42,492 bases of DNA from Rhodoferax sp. Lineage in GTDB: Bacteria; Pseudomonadota; Gammaproteobacteria; Burkholderiales; Burkholderiaceae_C. The notes under the pieces were generated by a model that was given only the letters and a program-made list of their open reading frames with translations, was not told the origin of the DNA and made no database searches. A program made the translations under genes and the position numbers. The stretch lies in contig JANYJD010000329.1 of NCBI GenBank assembly GCA_025358555.1, forward strand, positions 1 through 42,492, in the 5' to 3' direction. Of this stretch, positions 26,758 to 38,700 are shown piece after piece. Numbering within the stretch: position 1 is the first letter of the stretch; the number at the start of each line of letters is the position of its first letter.

Positions 26758-27561
26758 CTAACCCAACATCTTCGTCACCGCCCGCTGCGTCTGCACGCTG
26801 ATCAAGTTGGCGCGGTAAAGGGCAGAGGCGTGAATGTCGGCGTTCAAGTCGGTCGGATCAATTTTCACACCGGCGGCTGATGCGGCGGTGAAGCTGCTGG
26901 TCAAAGCCGCTTCCAGCCCTTTGTGGCGGAACACGCCATTGGCCGCGCCCGTGACGGCCACGCGCACGCCCGAGTCGGTTTGCGCCACAAACACGCCCAC
27001 CAAAGCAAAGCGCGATGCGGGTTGCACAAACTTCATGTACGCAGCTTTTTTGGGGATGGGAAAACTGATCGCGGTGATGAGCTCGCCATCTTTCAAGGCT
27101 GTGGCGAACATGCCTTGGAAGAAGTCGTCCGCCGCGATTTTGCGTTGCGTGGTGCCGTGTGTCGTGTGAATCGTGGCACCCAGCGCAAGTACCGCACTGG
27201 GGTAGCAGGCAGCGGGGTCGTTGTTGGCGACCGAGCCGCCCAGTGTGCCCATGGCGCGCACTTGCTTGTCGCCAATGTGTGCCGCCAGGTTGGCCAGCGC
27301 GGGGATGGCGGCCTTGATGTCAGCGTTGTTGGCCACGTCCAGGTGGCGCGTCATGGCGCCAATCACAAAGGCATTGCCCTCGCGTTTGATGCCAGACAGC
27401 TCCTTGATGCCGCCCAGGTCGGCCAACTGGCCAGGGTCGGCCAGGCGCTGCTTCATCGAAGCCAGCAGGGTTTGACCACCGGCCAGCACTTTGACACCGG
27501 CGGCAGCCAGCTTGGTGGCGTCTGCGAGGGTGGTGGGTCGTTCTAGAGTGAATGCGTACAT
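26758..27561 (-). CDS. coxM: FAD-binding medium subunit, CoxM-like
   Basis: MYAFTLERPTTLADATKLAAAGVKVLAGGQTLLASMKQRLADPGQLADLGG; AMGTLGGSVANNDPAACYP. Confidence 0.93.
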   Translation of the reverse strand: MYAFTLERPTTLADATKLAAAGVKVLAGGQTLLASMKQRLADPGQLADLGGIKELSGIKREGNAFVIGAMTRHLDVANNADIKAAIPALANLAAHIGDKQVRAMGTLGGSVANNDPAACYPSAVLALGATIHTTHGTTQRKIAADDFFQGMFATALKDGELITAISFPIPKKAAYMKFVQPASRFALVGVFVAQTDSGVRVAVTGAANGVFRHKGLEAALTSSFTAASAAGVKIDPTDLNADIHASALYRANLISVQTQRAVTKMLG

Positions 27562-27580
27562 GTTTGAACTCCTTGTCAGG

Positions 27581-29953
27581 TCAGGCTTTTGCGTTTTGAA
27601 TGGCTTCCCAGACGCGGCTGGGCGATGCAGGCATGTCAAAGTCTTTGACGCCGACGCCCTTGAGCGCGTCCAGCACGGCGTTGATGACAGCTGGCGGCGA
27701 ACCAATCGCACCGGCCTCGCCGCAGCCCTTGGTGCCCAGCGGGTTGTGGCTGCATGGCGTGCAGATGGTGCCGATCACAAACTGCGGGAAGTCATCAGCG
27801 CGCGGCATCGCGTAGTCCATGAAACTGCCGGTGAGCAACTGGCCACTTTCGCGCTCGTACACACAGTTTTCCATCAGTGCCTGGCCAATGCCCTGCACCA
27901 GCCCGCCATGCACCTGGCCTTCGACAATCATCGGGTTGATGATGGTGCCGAAGTCGTCCACTGCGGTGAATTTGTCAACGCGGGTAACGCCCGTGGCCGG
28001 GTCAATTTCGACCTCGCAGATGTAGGTGCCTGCGGGGAAGGTGAAATTGGTCGGGTCGTAAAACGCTGTCTCGTTCAGGCCCGGCTCCAGCTTGTCCAGC
28101 GGGTAATTGTGCGGCACATAAGCGGTGAGCGCTACCTGGCCGAAGGTCACTTTTTTATCAGTGCCCTTGACGGTGAATTCGCCGTTGGCAAACTCGACGT
28201 CGGCGTCGCTCGCCTCCATCAAATGCGCAGCGATCTTCTTGGCCTTGGTTTCGATCTTGTCCAGCGCCTTCATGATGGCTGCACCGCCCACGCTGATGGA
28301 GCGCGAGCCATAGGTGCCCATGCCAAACGGCACGCGGCCGGTGTCGCCGTGCACCACATCCACCGCTTCCACCGCAATGCCCAGGCGCGCTGCCACCACT
28401 TGCGCAAACGTGGTCTCATGTCCCTGGCCGTGGCTGTGCGAGCCGGTGAACACCGTCACGCTGCCGGTGGGGTGCACGCGCACTTCGCCGCATTCAAACA
28501 GGCCAGCCCTTGCACCCAAGGCACCCGCGATGTTGCTGGGCGCAATGCCACAGGCTTCGATGTAGCTGCTGTAACCCATGCCGCGCAGCAAGCCTTTGGC
28601 GGCGCTGGCGGTTTTGCGCATTTCAAACCCGGCCACGTCGCCCAGGCTTTGCGCCTTGGTCATGCAGCCGTGGTAATCGCCCACGTCATATTGCAAGGCC
28701 ACCGGGGTCTGGTACGGCCAGCTGGTGATGAAGTTGCGTTTGCGGATTTCGTCCTGCGCCAGCCCCAAGTCCCAGCCGCAGCGGCTGACCAGGCGCTCCA
28801 GCAAATACGTGGCTTCCGGACGACCCGCGCCACGGTAGGCATCCACCGGCGCGGTGTTGGTGAACCAGGCGTCTACTTCCACATAGATTTGCGGGCAGGT
28901 GTATTGGCCAGCCAGCAAGGTAGCGTAAAGAATTGTCGGAACGGCGGGCGCAAAGGTGGACAGATATGCACCCATGTTCGCATCGGTGTGGACCCGCATG
29001 GCCAGGAACTTGCCGTCTTTGTCCATCGCCATTTCGGCGTGGCTCACGTGATCGCGGCCATGGGCGTCGGTAAGGAAGGACTCAGTGCGCTCGCAGGTCC
29101 ATTTAATGCTGCGGTTGACCTGCTTGGCGGCCCAGGTCAGGGCCACGTCCTCGGCGTACAAAAAGATTTTGGAGCCAAAGCCGCCGCCCACGTCAGGCGC
29201 AATCACGCGCACCTTGTGTTCGGGCAAGCCCAGCACAAAGGCCGTCATCAGCAGGCGCTCCACGTGCGGGTTCTGGTTGGCCACGTACAGCGTGTATTCC
29301 TCGGTGGCGCGGCTGTACATGCCGATGGCCGCGCGCGGCTCCATGGCGTTGGGCACCAGGCGGTTGTTGACCAGGTCGAGCTTGGTGATGTGCGCAGCTT
29401 TGGCGAACGCGGCGTCCACATTGCCTTTGTCGCCAATGGCCCATTTGTAGCAATGGTTGTCGGGCGCTGCCTCGTGCAGGGCCGCGCCTTTGGGGGCGTC
29501 GCGCACGTCCACCATCGCCGTCAGCACGTCGTAGTCCACTTCAACCGCTTCGGCAGCATTCTTGGCCTGCTCCAGCGTATCGGCAATCACCATCGCCACC
29601 TGGTCGCCCACGTAGCGGACTTTGCCGATGGCGAGAATGGGGTGCGGCGGCTCTTTCATGGGCGAGCCGTCGGTGCTGGTGATGAGCCAGCCACAGGGCA
29701 AGCCGCCCATTTTTCCGTCGATGTCCTTGCCGGTGAAGATTTCCACCACGCCCGGCATGGCTTTGGCTTTTGTCACATCAATGGCTTTGACGTTGGCATG
29801 CGCATGCGGGCTGCGCACGAATACGGCAAACGCCTGGTTGGCCTGGACGATGTCGTCGGTGTAGTTGCCTGCGCCGGTGAGGAAGCGGTAGTCTTCCTTG
29901 CGGCGGATGGCCGCGCCAATGTGTGGCAGGTTGGCAAAATCGGGTGCGCCCAT
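27581..29953 (-). CDS. coxL: Molybdopterin large subunit, form II CoxL-like (xanthine dehydrogenase family)
   Basis: [24 protein letters not shown] (AYRGAGR form II motif); [40 protein letters not shown]. Confidence 0.95.
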   Translation of the reverse strand: MGAPDFANLPHIGAAIRRKEDYRFLTGAGNYTDDIVQANQAFAVFVRSPHAHANVKAIDVTKAKAMPGVVEIFTGKDIDGKMGGLPCGWLITSTDGSPMKEPPHPILAIGKVRYVGDQVAMVIADTLEQAKNAAEAVEVDYDVLTAMVDVRDAPKGAALHEAAPDNHCYKWAIGDKGNVDAAFAKAAHITKLDLVNNRLVPNAMEPRAAIGMYSRATEEYTLYVANQNPHVERLLMTAFVLGLPEHKVRVIAPDVGGGFGSKIFLYAEDVALTWAAKQVNRSIKWTCERTESFLTDAHGRDHVSHAEMAMDKDGKFLAMRVHTDANMGAYLSTFAPAVPTILYATLLAGQYTCPQIYVEVDAWFTNTAPVDAYRGAGRPEATYLLERLVSRCGWDLGLAQDEIRKRNFITSWPYQTPVALQYDVGDYHGCMTKAQSLGDVAGFEMRKTASAAKGLLRGMGYSSYIEACGIAPSNIAGALGARAGLFECGEVRVHPTGSVTVFTGSHSHGQGHETTFAQVVAARLGIAVEAVDVVHGDTGRVPFGMGTYGSRSISVGGAAIMKALDKIETKAKKIAAHLMEASDADVEFANGEFTVKGTDKKVTFGQVALTAYVPHNYPLDKLEPGLNETAFYDPTNFTFPAGTYICEVEIDPATGVTRVDKFTAVDDFGTIINPMIVEGQVHGGLVQGIGQALMENCVYERESGQLLTGSFMDYAMPRADDFPQFVIGTICTPCSHNPLGTKGCGEAGAIGSPPAVINAVLDALKGVGVKDFDMPASPSRVWEAIQNAKA

Positions 29954-29977
29954 GGGTGTGCTCCAGTAAGTGGGTGT

Positions 29978-30448
29978 TCAGGCTGAGGCCATGCCGACAG
30001 CACCGAGCTGCACGGCCTTGACGATGTTCTGGTAACCGGTGCAGCGGCACAGGTTTCCCTCCAGCAACTCGCGGATTTCGCCTTCGGTCGCTTTGGGGTG
30101 GTGTGTGCACAGGTCAACCGAGCTCATTACCATACCGGTGGTGCAAAAGCCGCATTGCAGGCCGTGGCATTCCTTGAAAGCGGCCTGCATCGGATGCATG
30201 GTGCCATCTGCCGCAGCCAGGCCTTCAATCGTGGTGATCTCCGCGCCAATGGCTTGCGCCGCCAGGATGTTGCAAGACTTCACGGCGCGCCCATTCATGA
30301 TGACGGTGCAGGCCCCGCATTGGGCCGTGTCGCAGCCCACATGGGTGCCGGTAAGGTGGAGGTTTTCGCGCAGGGCTTGCACCAGCAGCGTGTTGGGGGC
30401 GAGGTCAAGGCTGCTGGATTTGCCGTTGACTTTGAACTGGACCTGCAT
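29978..30448 (-). CDS. coxS: [2Fe-2S] small subunit, CoxS-like
   Basis: [55 protein letters not shown]. Confidence 0.95.
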   Translation of the reverse strand: MQVQFKVNGKSSSLDLAPNTLLVQALRENLHLTGTHVGCDTAQCGACTVIMNGRAVKSCNILAAQAIGAEITTIEGLAAADGTMHPMQAAFKECHGLQCGFCTTGMVMSSVDLCTHHPKATEGEIRELLEGNLCRCTGYQNIVKAVQLGAVGMASA

Positions 30449-30515
30449 AGAAGTTTTCTCCATCGGTGTATCGGTGATCGGGCGTACAAATTATTGGAGT
30501 GTTGCCCAGGCAAAG

Positions 30516-30535
30516 CCCTAGGCTAAACCCTAGGG
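30516..30535. promoter_or_regulatory. Candidate operator between coxS and the divergent regulator
   Basis: ccctaggctaaaccctaggg: duplicated CCCTAGG palindrome, 12-bp period, in the 117-bp divergent intergenic region. Confidence 0.4.
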
Positions 30536-30565
30536 AAGCGACCAGCGCCCAGTGAAATTCTCAAA

Positions 30566-31795
30566 ATGTCACATTCTGTGCGCCGAGCTTCCATCCATGC
30601 ACCAAAACCGGTAAAGTGCGCCATGCTCCAAACTCTGGCACGCTCTTCCGAACAACGCATGCGCCAGATCGCCATGGCACGGCAGGCCGTGCTGCAGGAG
30701 GGCCAGCCCGTTCTGGGGGGATTGACCGAGACGTGGATCACACGCTCCTGGCTGCGCTGCCTTGCCGACGGCCAGCGCCCCGACAAATCGGTGACCTTCG
30801 ACGTGATACCGGCCCAGGCGCCGAACCGCATTGAGGAAGCCAACCACACACTGCTGACTGCGGCGCGCCCGGCACTGAAAAAACTGGGTCATGCCATTGC
30901 CAACACGCGCTACTTCGCCATTTTGACCAACTCGCAGGGCGTGGTGGTGGATGTGGACGGCCCGGTGGACCGCAGCGATCCACGCGCCAACACGATTGCG
31001 CGCGTGGGGGTTGATCTGTCTGAACGCGCCATCGGCACATCGGCCATTGGTGCTGCGCTGAACGAGTTGCGGCCTGTGTGGCTGCACCGTGGCGAGCATT
31101 TCTACACTGGCAACGCGGCCTACAGTTGCGCCGGTGCGCCGCTGTTCGGGCCGGATGGCCAGTGCGTGGGCATGCTCGATCTGACCGGCGTGGAGGCCGA
31201 CGAGCGGCCAGAACTCAAATACTTGGTGGCGCAGTCGGCCCGCAGCATCGAAAACGCGCTGACGCTGGAGCGCCCGCACAGCCTTCTGGTGCGCCTGAAC
31301 TGGCCTGGCCGCACGCTGGGCGATGAAACGGACGGACTGGTGTGCCTGGACGCCGATGGCTGGGTGATGGGCGCCAACCAGGTTGCACGCGCCCTGATCG
31401 CCCAACTTAGCCCGGTCAACCCGGCCGGCCAAGTCGGCAAGGCTGGGCAGGCGGCGCACTCCACGCATTGCAGCGAACTGTTTGCCATGCCCTACGAGAT
31501 GCTGTTTGAAGCGGCCGGGCGCGATGCCTACGGCCAGCCGGCCCCGATCGATGTGCCCTTGTGGTCGGGCCTGCGCCTGCACGCCATTTCCATCAACCGG
31601 GCCCATGCCAATGCCGGTGCATCTTTGCAGCGCGGCATTCCGGGCAGCGACCACCGGTCGCTGCGCGATGTCGAGAGCGCGTTGATCCGCAAAGCCGTGA
31701 TGCAGGCCCGAGGCAACGTGATGCAGGCCGCGCGCGAACTGGGCATCAGCCGTGCCACTGTGTACCGCAAGCTGGGTAACAAAAGCAAGCTGTAG
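30566..31795 (+). CDS. AcoR-like GAF + Fis-HTH transcriptional regulator without a sigma-54 AAA+ domain
   Basis: GAF region RVGVDLSERAIGTSAIGAALNELRPVWLHRGEHFYTGNAAYSCAGAPLFGPDGQCVGMLDLTG; C-terminal VMQAARELGISRATVYRKL; no GAFTGA/Walker motifs. Confidence 0.85.
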   Translation: MSHSVRRASIHAPKPVKCAMLQTLARSSEQRMRQIAMARQAVLQEGQPVLGGLTETWITRSWLRCLADGQRPDKSVTFDVIPAQAPNRIEEANHTLLTAARPALKKLGHAIANTRYFAILTNSQGVVVDVDGPVDRSDPRANTIARVGVDLSERAIGTSAIGAALNELRPVWLHRGEHFYTGNAAYSCAGAPLFGPDGQCVGMLDLTGVEADERPELKYLVAQSARSIENALTLERPHSLLVRLNWPGRTLGDETDGLVCLDADGWVMGANQVARALIAQLSPVNPAGQVGKAGQAAHSTHCSELFAMPYEMLFEAAGRDAYGQPAPIDVPLWSGLRLHAISINRAHANAGASLQRGIPGSDHRSLRDVESALIRKAVMQARGNVMQAARELGISRATVYRKLGNKSKL

Positions 31796-32157
31796 GTTTG
31801 CGGTTAGGGGAATGGCGGCAGCCCGCATTGGCCGGTGTGACGACTCCTCCCGCTGGCTTGGGGCCAGCTTGCCTCGGCCTTACTTCGGCCTGACGCCCGC
31901 CTTACCAAATTCTGCGACGCTGGCAAAAAAGATAGCTGCTTAGCCCGCTATTACAAGGTCTAAGCGTGAATTAATTCACTTTCGCGCAACACTATTCGCG
32001 TGCAATGCTCGATTTACAGTTGATCCGTCAACTTTTTTACACACCCAGCCCGAAGCCACTTGTATAGTTATGAGCGATAACAAGATAGCTGCAGCCCTGC
32101 GGTTCCAAATCTCTGGAAAAGCACGGTCGCCCTCACAACCCATACAAGACAAAACCA

Positions 32158-32523
32158 ATGGCCATACGATCAATTTTGTGCGTCGACGACTCCGCCCCTG
32201 ACCTTAAACTGCTGGCGGGCACACTAACCTCGGCCGGCTACCTGGTCGCCACCGCGCAAAACGGCAAACAGGCCATTGAGGCTGCCGCACTCAACAAGCC
32301 AGACCTCATTTTCATGGACGTGAACATGCCTGAGATGGATGGCTTCCAGGCAACACGCTCGCTGGCAGGCAAGTCTGAGACCAAGATGATTCCGGTCGTG
32401 CTGGTCACATCCAAAGACCAAAAAGCCGACCGGGTTTGGGCGCAAATGCTCGGCGTCAAGGGCTACATCACCAAGCCCTACCCGCCCCAGGCCCTGCTGG
32501 ACATGGTCAAAGCCATCGGCTGA
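32158..32523 (+). CDS. CheY-like response regulator (PilH/PilG type)
   Basis: ILCVDDSAPDLKLLAGTL; DLIFMDVNMPEMDGFQATR; VVLVTSKDQKADRVWAQMLGVKGYITKPYP. Confidence 0.92.
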   Translation: MAIRSILCVDDSAPDLKLLAGTLTSAGYLVATAQNGKQAIEAAALNKPDLIFMDVNMPEMDGFQATRSLAGKSETKMIPVVLVTSKDQKADRVWAQMLGVKGYITKPYPPQALLDMVKAIG

Positions 32524-33206
32524 TGGATCGGCTGGCCCATCGACCCATTGACCCCGATATCCCGGCCTTGGACCCTGCACCAACACTGTCTGCGGCTGCT
32601 GCCACCGCCCCGCCTTTGGTTTTGTCCGAGGCGAAAGCTCCGGGCGACTTACGCCAGCTGGTGGCGGCGGGCTCCATGCGTTTCATCATTGGCTTTGACG
32701 AATCCCGCGAGTACGTAGACGCCGTCGCCTCGTTGACGCGCATTCCCCGCTCGCCGGGCTGGTTGCTGGGCGCGTTCAGCGCCGACGGCAACGCTGTGCC
32801 GCTGGTGGACATTTATGCCTGGGCGCATCAGCAAGAGCCCACTCGCTGGAGGCCGCCCGGCCACTTGGCAGGCAGCCGGTTTGAAGCGCGTGAAGGCCAC
32901 CATCCAGGATCGCCCTCGGCCGGAACGCTGCGTGCCCTGCGCATGGGCGATGGTGCCAGCGCCTGGGCCATACGCGTCACCGAGGCACCGGCTGTCATCT
33001 CTTTGGCGCATAACCAGTCGCGCGCCATTTCGTCAAAGTTGCCGCTGGCTGTCTCGTCCGTCAATGGGCATTTGATGCCCCATGCAATGGCGGCATGGTT
33101 CCTTGCCGGTGACGTTGTTGCCCTGCAAATCCGCTGGGCGGCCCTGGCAGATGTGTTGAGGCAGGAATTGGCCGGGATTTCAACCGCTGAAAGAAGAAAA
33201 GAATGA
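32523..33206 (+). CDS. CheW-like (PilI-like) protein; start at 32523 overlaps the preceding stop
   Basis: Position between CheY-like and MCP genes; [36 protein letters not shown] resembles a CheW core. Confidence 0.65.
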   Translation: MDRLAHRPIDPDIPALDPAPTLSAAAATAPPLVLSEAKAPGDLRQLVAAGSMRFIIGFDESREYVDAVASLTRIPRSPGWLLGAFSADGNAVPLVDIYAWAHQQEPTRWRPPGHLAGSRFEAREGHHPGSPSAGTLRALRMGDGASAWAIRVTEAPAVISLAHNQSRAISSKLPLAVSSVNGHLMPHAMAAWFLAGDVVALQIRWAALADVLRQELAGISTAERRKE

Positions 33207-35701
33207 AACTGTCTACAAAAATGCTGTTGGGTACTGCCGCGCTGGCCGTGATTCCGATCTTGATCACCTCGTTCCTCGTCGGCGGCGGCGCGGTGCAACT
33301 GTCGCGGGCCAGTTTGACAAAGGCCACAGAAGGCCAGCTTGTGTCTCTGCGCGAGGTGCGCAAGCAGCAGGTCAGCGACTATGTGAACGGCCTTGTTTTG
33401 TCCATCCAGGCATTCTCGGCCAGCACTACGGTGCAGGATGCCTACAAGGGTTTCCGCCAAGGGTACGCCAATACCGGCGAGCTGCCAAAACCCGAGGTGC
33501 TTGCCGGCTACCGCAACGACCTCAAAACCTACTACACCAAAGACTTTGCAGCAGAGTTCATCAAACGCAACCCCACGCCTGCCAGCGGCATGGACGCCTG
33601 GGCCGCCAAGCTTGATGACACCCAGGTGGCATTGCAGCACGCCTACATCATCGCCAACCCGAATCCGCTGGGTGACAAGGACAAGATGGTGGACGCCACC
33701 GAGCGTTCCAGCTTTACGGCGGTGCATTCCAGATACCACCCGTCGATGAACGCATTTCGCGAGCGGCTCGGTTTATATGACGTGTTTTTGATTGACCCCA
33801 AGACCGACCGCGTGATCTACACCGTCTTCAAGGAACTTGATTTCACCTCCAGCCTGGCAGACGGTGCATCCGCCAAATCAGGCCTGGGCGATGTCTACCG
33901 CAAGGTCAAGGCCGTCGCCAAGGCCGGGACCGTGGCGCTTTCGGACTACGCCCCGTACTACCTTTCGTACGACGACGAGGCTTCTTTTGTGGCCGTGCCC
34001 ATCATGGAAGGCGACCAGATGACGGGCGTGCTGGCGGTGCAGTTGCCGCTGGACAAAATATCCAACGTCATGACGGCCGGGCGCAAATGGAAAGACCAGG
34101 GCCTGGGCGCCACGGGCGAAACCTATCTGGTCGGCTCTGACCTGCTGATGCGCACTGACAGCCGCTTTTTGCTGGAAGACAAGGCCGGTTTCCTCAAGGA
34201 AAGCGCCACGAAAATCACGCCCGCGCTGCTGGCTGCGGCGGACAAAAAGAACACGTCCATCGGCGTGGTGAAGGTTGACACCGAAGCGGGCCGTAGCGCC
34301 GTGGCTGGCAAGGATGGCTTTGGCCTCATCACCGATTACCGTGGCACGCCCGTGTTTTCGGCCTATGGACCGTTGAATCTTTATGGCGTGCGTTTTGCAG
34401 TATTGGCAGAGATTGACGAGGCCGAGGCACTGTCCAGCGCTGACGACTTGCAGCGGCAAACCATTCTGCGCACCTTCCTGGTGTCGCTGGGCGTGCTGGC
34501 GCTGGCAGGTCTGGCAGGTTTCTTTTTCGTGCGCACCATCACCAGGCCGGTCAATGACCTGTCCGTTCTGGTGCAAAAGGTGGCGGCTGGCGATGACGAG
34601 GTGCGCTCAACGGTCAAGTCTGGCGACGAGCTCCAGGACCTTGGCGACACATTCAACAAGCTGCTGGACGACCGCATTGGCACGCTGCGCAAGGCCGAAA
34701 AGGAAAACGAGCAGCTCAATGATTCAGTGGTGGGCCTGCTGCGCACCATGTTCGAGCTGTCCAACCGCAATTTGACAGTTCGTGCCGAAGTCACGTCTGA
34801 CGTGGTGGGCACGGTGGCCGACTCGGTGAACATGCTGGCCGACGCGACCAACACCGCGCTGTCCGACGTCAATGCGGTGGCGAAACAGGTGGCGGATTCA
34901 ACCACCCGCGTGAGCAGTAATTCACGAGCCCTGTCAGACCAGACGCTGCTGGACAAGCGAGCCGTGCTTGAGATGACCGACGACATTGCCCAGACATCGA
35001 AACTGATGCAGCAGGTGGCGGGCCTTGCTGAACAATCACGCCTGGCTGCCGCCCAGGCCACCTCCACCACGTTGGCCGCGCTGAAGTCTGTGACCACCAC
35101 GGTGGGCGAAATGGGCGGTATCCGCGAGTCCATCAGCGAGATGGAAAAACGCGTGAAACGCTTGGGCGAGCGTTCCCAGGAGATCTCGCAAATTGTGACG
35201 GTCATCAACTCGATTTCGGAGCGCACCCACGTGCTGGCGTTGAATGCATCGATGCAGGCGGCCATGGCCGGGGAAGCGGGGCGGGGATTTGCCGTGGTGA
35301 CGGAAGAGGTGCAGCGCCTCGCGGACGCATCGCGCAATGCCACCATGCAAATCGCCCAACTCTCGCAAAACATCCAGCTGGAAACATCCGAGACGGTGGC
35401 CGCTTTGAACCGCACTGTGACCGACGTGGTGCGCGGTTCGCAAGTGGCACAGGCGTCTGGCGTTCAAATGAGGGAAACAGAGGTCGCAAACGCGCGGCTG
35501 GCAGAGGCCGTGCAGAAGATTGCGGATGAATCAAGCCGGCAGCTTGAGCTCGCCAGTCGCCTGGCCGCCGGCGCCGAAAATTTGACGCGGTCCACCGTCC
35601 AGACGGAGCGGGTTGCCACCAACACCGCAGAGGACGCAGCGTCCCTGGTGCAGTCATCCAACCGGCTGGTGCAGGTCGTTTCTGAATTCAAGCTGGCCTG
35701 A
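33203..35701 (+). CDS. Methyl-accepting chemotaxis protein (PilJ-like, Cache + HAMP)
   Basis: N-terminal [30 protein letters not shown]; signalling tip [40 protein letters not shown]. Confidence 0.92.
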   Translation: MKLSTKMLLGTAALAVIPILITSFLVGGGAVQLSRASLTKATEGQLVSLREVRKQQVSDYVNGLVLSIQAFSASTTVQDAYKGFRQGYANTGELPKPEVLAGYRNDLKTYYTKDFAAEFIKRNPTPASGMDAWAAKLDDTQVALQHAYIIANPNPLGDKDKMVDATERSSFTAVHSRYHPSMNAFRERLGLYDVFLIDPKTDRVIYTVFKELDFTSSLADGASAKSGLGDVYRKVKAVAKAGTVALSDYAPYYLSYDDEASFVAVPIMEGDQMTGVLAVQLPLDKISNVMTAGRKWKDQGLGATGETYLVGSDLLMRTDSRFLLEDKAGFLKESATKITPALLAAADKKNTSIGVVKVDTEAGRSAVAGKDGFGLITDYRGTPVFSAYGPLNLYGVRFAVLAEIDEAEALSSADDLQRQTILRTFLVSLGVLALAGLAGFFFVRTITRPVNDLSVLVQKVAAGDDEVRSTVKSGDELQDLGDTFNKLLDDRIGTLRKAEKENEQLNDSVVGLLRTMFELSNRNLTVRAEVTSDVVGTVADSVNMLADATNTALSDVNAVAKQVADSTTRVSSNSRALSDQTLLDKRAVLEMTDDIAQTSKLMQQVAGLAEQSRLAAAQATSTTLAALKSVTTTVGEMGGIRESISEMEKRVKRLGERSQEISQIVTVINSISERTHVLALNASMQAAMAGEAGRGFAVVTEEVQRLADASRNATMQIAQLSQNIQLETSETVAALNRTVTDVVRGSQVAQASGVQMRETEVANARLAEAVQKIADESSRQLELASRLAAGAENLTRSTVQTERVATNTAEDAASLVQSSNRLVQVVSEFKLA

Positions 35702-35734
35702 TACACAGCCACCGCCACAATTGCCCGCCGCCCC

Positions 35735-38700
35735 ATGCAGCTAGATGAACTCATCGACGTTTTGCTCAGTGAGGCAGAGGCCAGCCGCGACGACCTGGCC
35801 GTCAATGCGGCCTGCCTGACCACGCTGGAGTTTGACGACGTCAACCAGGGCTTGCTGGAAGAAGCAGCGGCCAGTTACGCCGACTTCTGCGGGCGCGTGT
35901 CATCTGCCACGGAGTCCCTGGGATTGATGGGCATTGCCAGCGCCGCGTCGGCCATTGCAGAGGGCCTGGGCATGGCCTGCGGCTTGCCGCTTGAAATGCG
36001 CGCGCCTGCGGCCCCCCTGCTGGACGGCTGGCCCGATTTCTTCACCGGCTATCTGGATGGCTGGCGCTCAGGCAGCACCGACGAAGCCCAAGTCATGGGC
36101 CTGTTGGCCAATATGGCGGCGGCAGAATTTGTAACACCACTTGATGAGACCCAGTTAGCCGAGCTGGGCGCGCTGCTGATGGCGCCGCCCCGCGTCGCCG
36201 ACCAGCAGGCAGCGCTGTTGCCCGGCTTTGAGCTGCCCACCCTGGAGACCATGTCGCTCGACATCCCGGCCGATGCCGAGATGGAAGTGCTGGACGGCTT
36301 CCTGGCGGAAGGCCCGGCCCAGGTTGAACAGCTTGCCAGCATCGTGGCGGGCCTGAAAGGCGGCAAGACGTCGGCTGCCCAGCTTGAGCTTGCCCACCGC
36401 AGCGCCCACACCCTCAAAGGCACAGCGGCCATCGCCGGGGTGCGCGGCATTGCAACACTGGCGCACGCGCTGGAAGACGTGATGGAGGCCTTCCGCCGGG
36501 AAGACTTCCAGCCGCCAGAGGGGCTGCACCAGGTGATGACCTCGGCCTGCGACCAGCTGGAGCTGGCGCTGGACCACTTGACCCACACGTCAGGCGTGCC
36601 CGAAGAGTTTGAACAGGTCACCTGCCTGCTGCACGCCTGGGCCTGCCACTTGCAGGGCATCGATGTGCCGCACGAGGCGCTGTACGGAGAACTTGTGTCC
36701 CGGCTGGACGAGGACGACGATTCCGCCATACCCCAAAATGACGGCCCGCATGGCACCCTGCAAGACGGCCAGGCAGGGCAACCCGTTGCTTTGCCCGTCC
36801 TGCCACAGCGCCGCCAGACTGATCTGGTCGCAGGAGAGCTGGCGAAAGACCACAACGCGCCTGCCCAGCCGCAAGCAACGGCAATCGAAGCGTCGGCGGA
36901 TGACGACCTCCAGGTGCGCATTTCGGCCAAGGCGCTCGACAAAATCTTCCGCGCGGTCAACGAAATGGCGATTGGCCTGCTGCGCCTGCGCACCCAGAGC
37001 GATGACGTGCTGGCGCGCGCCAGCGCGCTGGCGGTGCTTGACCAGGTTGCCACGCAGCGCCTGGCCGAGATTGAGCGCCGCGTCACGCTGGAGGGCCTGG
37101 GCCGCGCGGCGGGCTCTGGCGGGGCGGGTGGTGCGGCTGGTGCGGCTGGTGCGGCTGGTGCCACCGTGGGCAGCACAGCTGCCGCAGGCCCGGCGTCGGC
37201 ATCGGCCGGGTTCGACGTGATCGAGATGGACCGCTACAACGAGTTGACCGGCGCCACCCAGGCGCTGCACGAGGCCATTGCCGACTTGCGCGGCGCGCGC
37301 GAGGGCCTGATGCCCGCCATGCGGGACGTCAACACCCTGACGCAACGCCAGCTTGACATTGCCCGCGAGTCCCAGTACCAGATCGCCCAGGCACGTTTGC
37401 GCCCGCTCTCTGGCCTGCGCTCGCGCATGCGCCGGACCGTGCGCCAGACTTGCGCCGCCGTTGGCAGGGACGCCATGCTGGACATCACGGGGGACGAGCT
37501 GCGCGTGGACGCCGCCGTGCTGGGGCCGCTGTCTGAGGCCTTGCTGCACCTGCTGCGCAACAGCGTAGACCACGGCATCGAGCCGCCACAGGACCGCGTT
37601 GCCGCCGGCAAACCCGCGCAGGGGTTGATCCGGGTTGCATTCACCAGCCTGGGCGGCGGTGTGGTCATCAAGATCACCGACGATGGCAAGGGCCTGGACT
37701 ATGAAGCGATTTTAGACAAAGCCATCTGGAGCGGCCTGGTGTCGCCGGACGCAAAACTGAGCCCGGAAGAAGTGGGCCGCCTGATTTTCCTGCCCGGCTT
37801 TTCGGTGCGCAACACGGTCACGGAAACCTCCGGGCGGGGCGTTGGCCTGGATGCCGTGGCGCAGGCCCTGTCGTCACTGCAAGGCCATGTCAGCGTCTCA
37901 TCCCAAGCCGGCCGAGGCACCGAGTTTCGCCTGTATGCGTTGTCATCCATCGGCACGGTGCATGCGCTGCACCTGCAAGTTGAGGGCGAGCACTTTCTGG
38001 TGCCCAGCATCCAGCTGGAGCGGGTGGACGCGGCACCGCTGGCGCACGGACTGCCTGCGGCTGATACCAGCGCGACCGACATTCCCACCGTCTGGCTGCC
38101 CCACCTGCTGCACGGTTCACGCCGCCTTGCAGACCGGGCAGGCGCCAATGCAGATGCGGCCCGCCCGGCGCTGGTGGTCAACATCGACGGCAAGCTGCGC
38201 CGCATCACCGTGGACCACATCATCGAGGCGCGCGAGTTCCTGATTTCGCCCGTGCCCACGCTGATTGACCGCATGCCCGGCATTACCGGCGTGGCGACGC
38301 TAGCCGATGGCACACTGGGCATGGTCCTCGATTTGATTGACCTGTCACGCAAGCCACTGCCGGTGCAGGCCCAGGGATTGCGCCAGATGCAGGCGTCGGT
38401 CCAGGAGCAGGCCCATATTCTGGTCACCGACGACTCAGCTTCGGTGCGCAACACCATCAGCGCTTTGTTGCGCGACGAGAACTACCGGGTCACCACCGCA
38501 CGCGACGGCCTGGAAGCCATGCGCGCGATGATCGACAACCGGTTCTCCCTGGTGCTGACCGATCTTGAAATGCCCCAGCTCAATGGCTTTGAGTTGACCG
38601 AGTTCATCCGCCAGCGCTCAGACCAGCCTCTGGTGCCGGTGGTGATGCTGACCTCACGCGGGCAGGACAAGCACCGTGCCCGGGCCACCGATTTGGGTGT

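Noticed and set aside
27491-29986. 831-aa plus-strand ORF opposite coxL
   Set aside because: Shadow ORF in GC-rich coding DNA; His/Gly/Ala-biased translation with no recognisable domain, while the minus strand encodes an unmistakable CoxL.
30569-31828. 419-aa minus-strand ORF opposite the AcoR-like gene
   Set aside because: Compositionally biased antisense ORF; the plus-strand regulator has GAF and HTH motifs.
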